A DNA stretch of 64,000 nucleotides from Gammaproteobacteria bacterium Milos-ODIII6. GTDB lineage: Bacteria; Pseudomonadota; Gammaproteobacteria; Chromatiales; Chromatiaceae. How positions within the stretch are numbered: position 1 is the stretch's first letter; the number at the start of each line of letters is the position of its first letter. The notes below the pieces were generated by a model that worked only from the letters and a program-made list of their open reading frames with translations, searched no databases and was not told the origin of the DNA. Below, piece after piece: positions 56,819-64,000 of this stretch. The translations under genes and the position numbers were made by a program. The DNA lies in NCBI GenBank assembly GCA_029228645.1, contig JAPTHR010000001.1, positions 62,001 to 126,000 of the forward strand. The letters are read 5' to 3'.

Positions 56819-58270
56819 CTAACGACGCCAGAAAGCGGGACTGAGCAGGACCAGCAGGGTGAAGATCTCGAGCCGCCCGAGCAGCATCGCAAACGCGAGG
56901 ATCCACTTGCCGGTATCGTGCATGTCCGCATAGTTCGCCCCCACGCCCGCGAGGCCCGGCCCGAGGTTGTTGATGCATGCGGCAACCGCGCTGAAGGCGG
57001 TCATGAGGTCCAGCCCGGTGGCCGCCAAAGCCATGTACATGACGGTGAAGCTGGCAACGTACAGGGCGAAGAAGCCCCATACCGCCTCGATTACGCGCGG
57101 CGAGATGATCTTCTTCCCCAATCGCACCGGGATCAGCGCATTCGGATGGATCAGTCGGGTGATCTCGCGCATGCCCTGCTTGACCAGCAACAGCATCCGG
57201 ATCACCTTGATTCCGCCACCCGTCGAGCCGGCGCAACCGCCGACGAAACTGGAGAACAGCAGCAGTATCCCCAGGAAGCTGGGCCAGGCATAGAAGGCAT
57301 CGGTGGTAAACCCGGCCGTGGTCCCGATCGAGATCGTCTGGAACAGGCCATGCGTAAATGCCTCCTCCCAGGTCTCGTAGGTGCCGTAAAGACGCAGACT
57401 GACCACCACGATCAGGCTCACCAAGGCGAGTATCAGAACGTAGAAACGAAACTCCGAGTCACGCCAGTAGCCCTTGACGCTACGGCGCCGGAATGCCACG
57501 AAATGGAGCGAGAAATTGACCCCGGCAAGAAACATGAACACCACCGCGATCATGTCGATCAGCGGGCTGTTGAAATAGCCGATGCTCGCATCGTGGGTCG
57601 AGAATCCACCGATCGCCACGGTCGAGTAGGCATGGCTGAGCGCATCGAAGGGGTCCATGCCCGCGAGCCAGTAGGCGAGCCCGCAGGCCACGGTCAGGCC
57701 GAGATAGATGTACCACAGCGCCTTGGCGGTCTCGGTGATGCGCGGGGTCAGCTTGCTGTCCTTCATCGGACCGGGGGTTTCCGCACGGTACAGCTGCATG
57801 CCACCGATGCCGAGCATCGGCAGCACCGCCACGGCGAGGACCACGATACCCATGCCGCCCAGCCACTGCAGCTGTTGGCGGTAATACAGGATCGAGATCG
57901 GCAGCTCCTCGAGGTTGGTGATCACGGTCGCGCCGGTGGTCGTCAGCCCCGAGGCCGACTCGAACACCGCGTCGGTGAAGGAGAGATGCGGGTGCGGCGC
58001 CAGCACGAAGGGCAGCGCGCCGATCAGGGTCAGCACCGTCCAGAACATGACCACCACCACGAAGCCGTCACGGGTGCGCATCTCGCGCCTGACCCGCGCC
58101 ACCGGCAGCCAGATCGCGATCCCGCCCAGCAGGGTCAGGCCGAAGGCGGTCAGGAAGGCGCCCAGGCTGCCATCCCCACTGAAGCCGGCAAACGCCATCG
58201 GTGGCAGCAGGGTGATGCTGAAGAGCATCATCAGGATGCCCAGGATGCGTTGTATCGAGGCGAAACGCAT
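56819..58270 (-). CDS. trkH: Potassium uptake membrane subunit TrkH
   Basis: The 483-residue protein has about ten membrane segments arranged as four M-P-M units with selectivity-filter glycines, for example GLTTTGATV, TVAIGGFSTHDAS, ISIGTTAGFTTD and FVGGCAGSTGGGIKV. It forms the Trk K channel gated by TrkA, which is encoded four bases upstream. Confidence 0.96.
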   Translation of the reverse strand: MRFASIQRILGILMMLFSITLLPPMAFAGFSGDGSLGAFLTAFGLTLLGGIAIWLPVARVRREMRTRDGFVVVVMFWTVLTLIGALPFVLAPHPHLSFTDAVFESASGLTTTGATVITNLEELPISILYYRQQLQWLGGMGIVVLAVAVLPMLGIGGMQLYRAETPGPMKDSKLTPRITETAKALWYIYLGLTVACGLAYWLAGMDPFDALSHAYSTVAIGGFSTHDASIGYFNSPLIDMIAVVFMFLAGVNFSLHFVAFRRRSVKGYWRDSEFRFYVLILALVSLIVVVSLRLYGTYETWEEAFTHGLFQTISIGTTAGFTTDAFYAWPSFLGILLLFSSFVGGCAGSTGGGIKVIRMLLLVKQGMREITRLIHPNALIPVRLGKKIISPRVIEAVWGFFALYVASFTVMYMALAATGLDLMTAFSAVAACINNLGPGLAGVGANYADMHDTGKWILAFAMLLGRLEIFTLLVLLSPAFWRR

Positions 58271-58274
58271 AACC

Positions 58275-59648
58275 TCAGAGGTAGCTCCAGCTCACCTGGA
58301 AGAGACGCTCCACCTCTTCGATCTTGCGCTTGTTCATGAGGAACAGGATCACGTGGTCTTCGGACTCGATCACCGTGTCATGGTGCGCCATGATCACCGT
58401 GTCGCCGCGCACGATGGCGCCGATGGATGCTCCCTCGGGCAGACGGATATCCTCGATCATGCGGCCGACCACTTTGGAATCGCCGGGTTTACCGTGCGCC
58501 ACCGCCTCGATGGCCTCGGCGGCGCCACGCCGCAGGGAGTGCACCATGACCACATCGCCGCGCCGCACGTGGGTCAGGAGCGAACCGATGGTGGCGTGCT
58601 GCGGGGATATCGCGATATCCACGTTGCCCGACTGGACCAGGTCGACATAGGCGGCACGGTTGATCAGCGCCATCACCTTGCGTGCGCCGAGGCGCTTGGC
58701 GAGCATTGCCGAGAGGATGTTGACCTCGTCATCATTGGTGATCGCGCAGAACACGTCCGAGTCCTCGATGTTCTCCTCGCGCAACAGGTCCTCGTCGGCT
58801 GCATCCCCACACAGCACGATGGTGTCGCGCAGTTGTTCAGCGGCGCTCGCGGCGCATTCTGGATTCTGCTCGATCACCTTGACCCGGTAACGCCGCTCCA
58901 GGGCCGCCGCGAGACGGCGTCCGATATTGCCGCCACCGGCGAAGATCAGGCGTCGGAACGGTTTCTCGGCGCGGCGCAACTCGCGCATCACCGCCGGGAT
59001 GTTCTGGGTGGCCGCAAGGAAGAACACCTCGTCGTCCGGCTCCACCACCGTATCGCCATGCGGCTCGATTGCCTGTCCCTTGCGATAAATCGCGGCCACC
59101 CTGGCCTCCCCACTCTTCAGGTGATCATTCAGGTCACGCAGCTCGTGTCCCACCAGGGGACCGCCGTAGTAGGCGCGCACCGCCACCAGGCGAACCAGCC
59201 CGCCGGCGAAATCCAGCACCTGCAGTGCGCCCGGATGTTCGATCAGACGCAGGATGTAGTCGGTGACCAGCTGTTCGGGGCTGATCAGCACATCGATCGG
59301 CAGCGCGTTCTGCGAAAACAGCGCCGGGTGCTTGAGGTACTCGGGGGCGCGCACGCGCGCGATCTTGGTGGGCGTATGAAACAGCGTCCAGGCGGCCTGG
59401 CAGGCGACCATGTTGGTCTCGTCGCTGTTGGTGACCGCAATGATCATGTCGGCGTCTTCGGCTCCGGCCTGGAGCAGGATCTGCGGGTGGGATGCCTGGC
59501 CCTGCACGGTACGGATATCCAGTCGGTCCTGCATCTCGCGCAGCAGGTCACCGTTATGGTCCACCACGGTGATGTCGTTCGCTTCCCGGGCGAGGTTCTG
59601 GGCCACGGTCGTGCCCACTTGCCCGGCCCCCAGGATGATAATTTTCAT
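58275..59648 (-). CDS. trkA: Trk system regulatory subunit TrkA
   Basis: The 457-residue cytoplasmic protein has two RCK/TrkA-N domains with Rossmann loops ([20 protein letters not shown] and [19 protein letters not shown]), each followed by a TrkA-C domain. It binds NADH/ATP and gates TrkH. The order ntrX-trkA-trkH is common in gammaproteobacteria. A PtsN protein that binds TrkA in E. coli is encoded elsewhere in the window. Confidence 0.96.
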   Translation of the reverse strand: MKIIILGAGQVGTTVAQNLAREANDITVVDHNGDLLREMQDRLDIRTVQGQASHPQILLQAGAEDADMIIAVTNSDETNMVACQAAWTLFHTPTKIARVRAPEYLKHPALFSQNALPIDVLISPEQLVTDYILRLIEHPGALQVLDFAGGLVRLVAVRAYYGGPLVGHELRDLNDHLKSGEARVAAIYRKGQAIEPHGDTVVEPDDEVFFLAATQNIPAVMRELRRAEKPFRRLIFAGGGNIGRRLAAALERRYRVKVIEQNPECAASAAEQLRDTIVLCGDAADEDLLREENIEDSDVFCAITNDDEVNILSAMLAKRLGARKVMALINRAAYVDLVQSGNVDIAISPQHATIGSLLTHVRRGDVVMVHSLRRGAAEAIEAVAHGKPGDSKVVGRMIEDIRLPEGASIGAIVRGDTVIMAHHDTVIESEDHVILFLMNKRKIEEVERLFQVSWSYL

Positions 59649-59736
59649 GCTTCTATCCGAACCCTTTTTAACCGCTATTCTAAGCGTCGCCGGACAGCAT
59701 GGCTAACGCGGCGAACGGCCTTCCGCCAGCGGCTTG

Positions 59737-61104
59737 TTACCGCCCCCGGATCTCGATGCCACGATCCTTGAGTTTGCGGTACAGGTGGGTGCGCTCCATG
59801 CCCACGACCTTTGCCATCTGGGTGATATTGCCGTCGCTCTGATCGAAATGGTACTGCAGGTAGGCCTTTTCGAAGGCCTCGCGCGCCTCGCGCAAGGGCT
59901 GGTCGAGCGCCACGCCGGCAAACTGCGGCGCCCCCGGTTGCTGACCCTGAACCTCGCCCAGCGCCGCCCTGACCTCGTCCAGGCTGACCTCCGGGTCGCT
60001 GCCGAGAATCAGAACCCGCTGCACCAGGTTGATCAGTTCGCGCGTGTTGCCGGGCCAGTTGTGGTTGCGCAGGTAATTCTGCGCGGCCACCGAAAAATGC
60101 CGGTAGGGGAGCTTCTCGCGGGCCACCAGGCGGTCGACCGCGCTGTTCAGCAGCAGCGGGATGTCCTCAGGGCGTTCGCGTAGCGGCGGCACATTCACCG
60201 GGACCACGTTGAGCTGGAAGAACAGGTCCTCGCGAAACGCGCCCTTGTCGACCCGCTCCTGCAGATCGAAGCGGGTCGCTGCGACCACGCGCGCATCCAG
60301 GCGTACCGGCTCAGCGCCCCCGACGCGCAGGAAGGTCCCGGTGTCCAGGGCCGCCACCAGCTGCGCCTGCACCTCCAGGTCCATGTCCGCGACCTCATCC
60401 AGGAACAGCGTCCCGCCAGCGGCCTTCTCCAGGCGCCCGTACTGCACCTGCGCCCCGTCTTCACGTCCGAACAGCTCCAGCGCGGCGCCGCCCTGGGTGA
60501 TACCGGTCACCCCGACATCCACGAAGGGACCGTCCTTGCGGGCGCTGTGGGCATGCAGGTAGCGTGCGATGGTTTCGCGCCCGCTGCCCGGCTCACCGGT
60601 GATCAGGACCCAGCTGTCATGCTGTGCGATGCGCTTGACCTGCTCGCGCAGGCGGATCATGACCTGGCTGTTGCCGCCGGGCTCGACCGTCTTCTCGCTG
60701 CCGCGGCGCAGCCCGAGGTTCTCCTGTGCGAGCCGGTGGGCCTCCAGCGCACGCTCCACGGTGAGCAGCAGCTTGGCCAGCGAGAGGGGTTTTTCCAGGA
60801 AGTCGTAGGCCCCCAGGCGGGTTGCCTCGACCGCGGTTTCGACCGTCCCATGGCCGGACATCATGATCACCGGGCACGGCAATTCGCCGGCCGCGGCCCA
60901 CTCCTTGAGCAGGCTGATGCCATCGATATCCGGCATCCAGATATCCAGCAGGATCAGGTCGGGCCGGCGCTCGCGCAGGGCATGCCGGGCCTTTTCGCCG
61001 TTTTCCGCGGTCATCACCCGGTAGCCCTCGTCCGCCAGGATCTCGCTCACCAGTTCGCGAATGTCCGGCTCGTCATCCACCACCAGTACAAATGGCGCAC
61101 TCAT
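59737..61104 (-). CDS. ntrX: NtrX-like response regulator with degenerate AAA+ domain
   Basis: The 455-residue regulator has an N-terminal receiver with phospho-acceptor Asp54 (LILLDIWMPD), a central AAA+ domain and a C-terminal Fis-type helix-turn-helix (NITQMAKVVGMERTHLYRKL). The Walker A is GEPGSGRE (170-177), with Arg where Lys is expected. The GAFTGA loop that contacts sigma-54 is replaced by GAQVQY (217-222). Walker B LFLDEVADM is intact. It is therefore unlikely to activate sigma-54 promoters and may act as a sigma70 regulator, as reported for NtrX in alphaproteobacteria. It overlaps ntrY by four bases. Confidence 0.9.
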   Translation of the reverse strand: MSAPFVLVVDDEPDIRELVSEILADEGYRVMTAENGEKARHALRERRPDLILLDIWMPDIDGISLLKEWAAAGELPCPVIMMSGHGTVETAVEATRLGAYDFLEKPLSLAKLLLTVERALEAHRLAQENLGLRRGSEKTVEPGGNSQVMIRLREQVKRIAQHDSWVLITGEPGSGRETIARYLHAHSARKDGPFVDVGVTGITQGGAALELFGREDGAQVQYGRLEKAAGGTLFLDEVADMDLEVQAQLVAALDTGTFLRVGGAEPVRLDARVVAATRFDLQERVDKGAFREDLFFQLNVVPVNVPPLRERPEDIPLLLNSAVDRLVAREKLPYRHFSVAAQNYLRNHNWPGNTRELINLVQRVLILGSDPEVSLDEVRAALGEVQGQQPGAPQFAGVALDQPLREAREAFEKAYLQYHFDQSDGNITQMAKVVGMERTHLYRKLKDRGIEIRGR

Positions 61105-63314
61105 GCCTTCTCACCTTCACCTGTCAGCTGTTTCTCCCGCGACGGCGATTCCAGCGCGCGCAAAGGCAGGGAGACCACCATCCTGGCGCCCCCCTCGCGT
61201 CGGTTCTCCGCACGGATACTGCCGCCATGTTCACTCACGATGCGCTTCACGATCGCGAGCCCCAGGCCGGTACCTTTCTTCTTGCTCGTGACGTAAGGCT
61301 CGAAGACCTGGTCGATCACCTCCGGATCGAAGCCATTGCCGTCATCCTCGACCACGAGATCCACCCACTGGCGGCCACGCCGGTCCACCAGGGCCGTTTG
61401 CAACCATACCCGGGTTTTACCCTCGGGTCGCGATTCGAGGGCGTTCTTCACCAGGTTGTGCAACACCTGGCGCAGGCGCAGCGGATCGGCCTCGATGAGC
61501 GCTTCCCCCGCCCCTGGCTCGAAATGCACCCGGTGCGCGGGACCGGCGTACAGCTCCATGACCTCGGCGACCAGCTTGTCGACCGCCACCGGTCTCGGTT
61601 CCATCTTGCTCGGCCGCGCATAGTCGGAAAACTCGTTGACCATTGCCTTGAGCGCCTCGACCTGCTGCACGATGGTATTGGTCGCCCGGTCGAGCACGTC
61701 CGACTCCGCTGGCGCCATATGCGGCAGGTACTTGCGACGCAGGCGTTCCGCCGACAGCTGAATCGGGGTCAAGGGGTTCTTGATCTCGTGCGCCAGGCGG
61801 CGCGCCACTTCCCCCCAGGCCGCATCGCGCTGGGCCCGAAGGAGCTCGGTCACATCGTCGAATACCAGCACATGGCCGACTGCTTCGTCCTCCTGCAACT
61901 GCAGGGGTGAAATCTGGCACAACAGCACCTGGCGGCCCTCTTCGCGATACAGGGTGATCTCCACCCGTCCCTCGACCGAATCGTTTTCGGAATCGAACGC
62001 CTCGCCGACCACGTCCACGAAGTGGTTCAGGGCGGTATTCAACTGATCCAGATCCTTCAGGGGACGCCCCTCCATGAGCGAGACCGGCACCCGCAGAATC
62101 GTCCCCACGGCCGGGTTGGCGGTCTGGATCAGGCCCGATGCATCCAGCGCCATGACCCCCGAGGAAAGGGCTCCCAGCACGGTCTCGAGGTAGCGGTGCT
62201 GCGCCACCAGTTCGCGCCGACTGGCCTCCGCGAGGTTGCGCGCCTGGGCGATCCGGCGGGTCATCTGGTTGAACGAGTCGACCAGAAAGGCGAGCTCGTC
62301 CCTTACCCTCGGAATAGGCACCCGTACGTCGTACCGTCCTTCCGCGATCTCGCGCGTCGCCTCCGCGATCTGCTTGATCGGGCGCACCAGTTGGCGCGAG
62401 GTGTAGAACGCGCCCCAGGCCGCGGCGAACAGCCCGAGCAGGAGCACCAGGGACAGAGTCAAAGCGAAGCTGAACTTGATCGACCCGCGCAGATAGGCCC
62501 TTTCCCGGTACGCCTCGTAGGCGTCCTGTACGCGCTGGGTAAGGCTGCTGAGGTTCTCCGGCACAGCGTAGATCGCCTGCATCACCAATGGCCGCGCGCG
62601 CGGATCGACCACCATCACGCGCACCACCATGGAACCCTTCTTGAGCGGCACCAGGCTGACGAAATCGCGCCCCTCGCGCGACTGCTGCACCATGTGCGTG
62701 GTTGGCGGGCTGGGTGTCAGCACCTCCGGATTGCGGTGGCTCAAGGCCAGCACCTTGCCCTTCTGATCGAAGATGGCCACTTCGAAGGCCCCGGAGGTCT
62801 CGCGCATACTCCCCACGCCCAGCGTCAGCACCGCCGGGGAGGCGTCCTCCAGCGAGCCCAGGAGATCACGCGTCAGCTTGAGCTTTTCCCGCTTGTACAG
62901 GTCAAGCGACACCTTGCTCAGGGAGAGCGCGTCCTCCATGGCGCTGTCCACCTGGACATCGAACCAGCCGTCGATGCCGCGCGCGAGAAACTGCAGCGAG
63001 TAGATGTACACCACACCCACCGGGATCAGCGAGAGCACCGCGAACATCATCACCAGGCGGACATTGAGACGCGAGCCGGCAGCCTGGCGACGGTAGTCGC
63101 GATACAGTTGCCACAGGTTCCAGCCAACCAGCAGCACCAGCGCAATCAGGCCGAGCACGGTAAAGGCGAGCAGCGGCATGAACCAGGCGTCCAGCGCCTC
63201 GGAGCGCTGCACCGCGCTGCTCATCATGTGCAGCGAGGCGAGCAACAACACCACCAGCAGGCCGGTGGCGAAGAGGTCCAGCCGACGGCGTCTGTTCAGG
63301 GACGGATTTGCCAT
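61101..63314 (-). CDS. ntrY: NtrY-like sensor histidine kinase
   Basis: The start at 63314 (MANPSLNRRRRLDLFATG) gives 737 residues; a start at 63341 is possible but would lie deeper in the upstream gene. It has three N-terminal membrane helices, a periplasmic region and a fourth helix with HAMP (TSRQLVRPIKQIAEATREIA). A PAS domain (LGALSSGVMALDASGLIQTA), the H-box RRLAHEIKNPLTPIQLSAERL and an HATPase domain (LVVEDDGNGF, GTGLGLAIVKRIV) follow. It phosphorylates the NtrX-like protein. The signal in this group is not known from the sequence. Confidence 0.94.
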   Translation of the reverse strand: MANPSLNRRRRLDLFATGLLVVLLLASLHMMSSAVQRSEALDAWFMPLLAFTVLGLIALVLLVGWNLWQLYRDYRRQAAGSRLNVRLVMMFAVLSLIPVGVVYIYSLQFLARGIDGWFDVQVDSAMEDALSLSKVSLDLYKREKLKLTRDLLGSLEDASPAVLTLGVGSMRETSGAFEVAIFDQKGKVLALSHRNPEVLTPSPPTTHMVQQSREGRDFVSLVPLKKGSMVVRVMVVDPRARPLVMQAIYAVPENLSSLTQRVQDAYEAYRERAYLRGSIKFSFALTLSLVLLLGLFAAAWGAFYTSRQLVRPIKQIAEATREIAEGRYDVRVPIPRVRDELAFLVDSFNQMTRRIAQARNLAEASRRELVAQHRYLETVLGALSSGVMALDASGLIQTANPAVGTILRVPVSLMEGRPLKDLDQLNTALNHFVDVVGEAFDSENDSVEGRVEITLYREEGRQVLLCQISPLQLQEDEAVGHVLVFDDVTELLRAQRDAAWGEVARRLAHEIKNPLTPIQLSAERLRRKYLPHMAPAESDVLDRATNTIVQQVEALKAMVNEFSDYARPSKMEPRPVAVDKLVAEVMELYAGPAHRVHFEPGAGEALIEADPLRLRQVLHNLVKNALESRPEGKTRVWLQTALVDRRGRQWVDLVVEDDGNGFDPEVIDQVFEPYVTSKKKGTGLGLAIVKRIVSEHGGSIRAENRREGGARMVVSLPLRALESPSREKQLTGEGEKA

Positions 63315-63856
63315 TCCCAGGGTTCCGCCTCGAGTTCCCATTCGCTGGAGAAATAGGCCTGCGGCCTGAGCGGCAATGGCAGCGCCTCCACGTCCAGATA
63401 ACTTTCCAGGCGGATCAGGTACTCGTCCGCAGCGTCCAGCTTTGAGCGCTCAATCAGCGCCAGGTCACGAATGCGCCCCATGTATCGTTGCGCCGCCTCG
63501 CGAGTGGCAAACACCTGCCCATCCGGAATCTCCAGACTACGCACCTCGTACAGACCGGACAGCGGGCGGTGCCGCAGCACCGAGCTGAGACGAAACTCCA
63601 CGACATCCGATTCCCAAAGCCAGGCGCCGGCGCGGCGCATCTGCACGTGCGTGACAAAGGTGAGCGGGACGCCGTTGTTAAGCGCTTCCCCCAGGGTTTG
63701 GGTCAGCTGGTACTGCACCTGCGCGTCCACGTAGATCCGGTCGTCCTCCCCCAGGGTGATGCTGACCTGGGAGAATTCCATGCCGGCCGACCATGCAGCG
63801 CCTGCCGCCAGGCATAAGGTCAACCACAGGCCCGCAATGCGCCGGCGATCAGCCAT
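63296..63856 (-). CDS. DUF4390 family secreted protein
   Basis: From the ATG at 63856 (MADRRRIAGLWLTLCLAAGA) the protein has 186 residues with a signal peptide. It carries the DUF4390 pattern: ITLGEDDRIYVDAQVQYQLT, GVPLTFVTHVQMRR and a C-terminal Trp-rich end. It overlaps rsmB by 8 bp and ntrY by 19 bp. Its fixed place between rsmB and ntrY suggests a link to the sensor, but its function is unknown. Confidence 0.88.
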   Translation of the reverse strand: MADRRRIAGLWLTLCLAAGAAWSAGMEFSQVSITLGEDDRIYVDAQVQYQLTQTLGEALNNGVPLTFVTHVQMRRAGAWLWESDVVEFRLSSVLRHRPLSGLYEVRSLEIPDGQVFATREAAQRYMGRIRDLALIERSKLDAADEYLIRLESYLDVEALPLPLRPQAYFSSEWELEAEPWEWQIRP

Positions 63857-64000
63857 TCCTTTTCTCCAGAAGCGCGTAGTAAAAGCCATCCATTGTCAGC
63901 TCACCGGGGAGGGTCTGCCTGCCGACGGCGCGGGCGTGCCCCCAGTTTTTCGGCAGCTCAATGCTACGCGCATCGGGACAGCGCTGCAGGAACTGTTCGA
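63849..64000 (-). CDS. rsmB: 16S rRNA m5C967 methyltransferase, C-terminal end (cut by window edge)
   Basis: The last 49 codons are visible, ending GRQTLPGELTMDGFYYALLE then KRNG and TGA at 63849. The MDGFYYALLEK end and the GRQxLPGE block are typical of RsmB. The remainder lies beyond the window. The order rsmB-DUF4390-ntrY-ntrX-trkA-trkH is conserved. Confidence 0.93.
   Translation of the reverse strand, partial: EQFLQRCPDARSIELPKNWGHARAVGRQTLPGELTMDGFYYALLEKRNG

Overview
The window reads as an intact stretch of a GC-rich gammaproteobacterial chromosome, most likely a Chromatiales-type sulfur oxidiser. The taxonomic reading is inference. Gene order follows the conserved gammaproteobacterial blocks (petAB; algW-hisCDG-murA-mla; kdsDC-lptCAB-rpoN-hpf-ptsN-rapZ; leuS-lptE-holA-proA-nadD-rsfS-rlmH-maf-rng-yhdP; rsmB-ntrYX-trkAH). 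The sulfur-oxidiser reading rests on a small secreted Gly/Asn/Tyr-rich protein that resembles sulfur globule proteins. It is supported by a pyrophosphate module (PPi-type phosphofructokinase, proton-pumping pyrophosphatase, soluble pyrophosphatase) of the kind described in methanotrophs and chemoautotrophic sulfur bacteria. No tRNA, rRNA, CRISPR array or intact transposase was seen.

Layout. 1-1828 (minus): bc1 complex genes petB (cut by the window edge) and petA, then a Nif3-family gene. 1902-3335 (plus): an AlgW/DegS protease and a small cysteine-containing protein. 3351-11193 (minus): hisC, hisD, hisG, murA and the Mla phospholipid-transport operon. 11271-12036: a divergent pair of small genes (DUF72-like, zinc-ribbon-like). 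12174-24916 (plus): Ca/Na exchanger, KDO and LPS-export genes, rpoN, hpf, a regulatory PTS with HPr kinase, and mgtE. 25014-42937 (plus): leuS through rng, yhdP, nit, tldD/pmbA, gloA and sprT. 43083-52103: an atypical adenylate kinase with a histone-H1-like tail, the PPi genes, the globule-like protein, gtrA, yfcE, moaC and engB. 51885-64000: a candidate small RNA after polA, polA itself, a glutamate dehydrogenase, a lipoprotein, trkH/trkA, ntrX/ntrY, a DUF4390 gene and the 3' end of rsmB.

The genes form coherent functional sets. Envelope biogenesis dominates the first half: MurA makes peptidoglycan precursor, Mla keeps outer-membrane asymmetry, KdsD/KdsC feed LPS core synthesis, LptC/A/B/E export LPS, and AlgW starts the envelope-stress response. 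RpoN, PtsN, RapZ, HPr, EI and HprK form a regulatory phosphorelay with no sugar permease in the window. PPi released by biosynthesis can be used by the PPi-type phosphofructokinase, the membrane pyrophosphatase or the soluble pyrophosphatase.

The least ordinary features are these. A 186-bp palindromic MITE-like element sits exactly between the lptA stop codon and the lptB start codon. An adenylate-kinase-like protein carries a lysine/alanine-rich tail of about 190 residues. A structured RNA candidate lies between polA and engB, the same position as Spot 42 and ErsA. The NtrX-like regulator lacks the GAFTGA loop and the Walker A lysine. A strong promoter and hairpin leader precede the globule-like gene.
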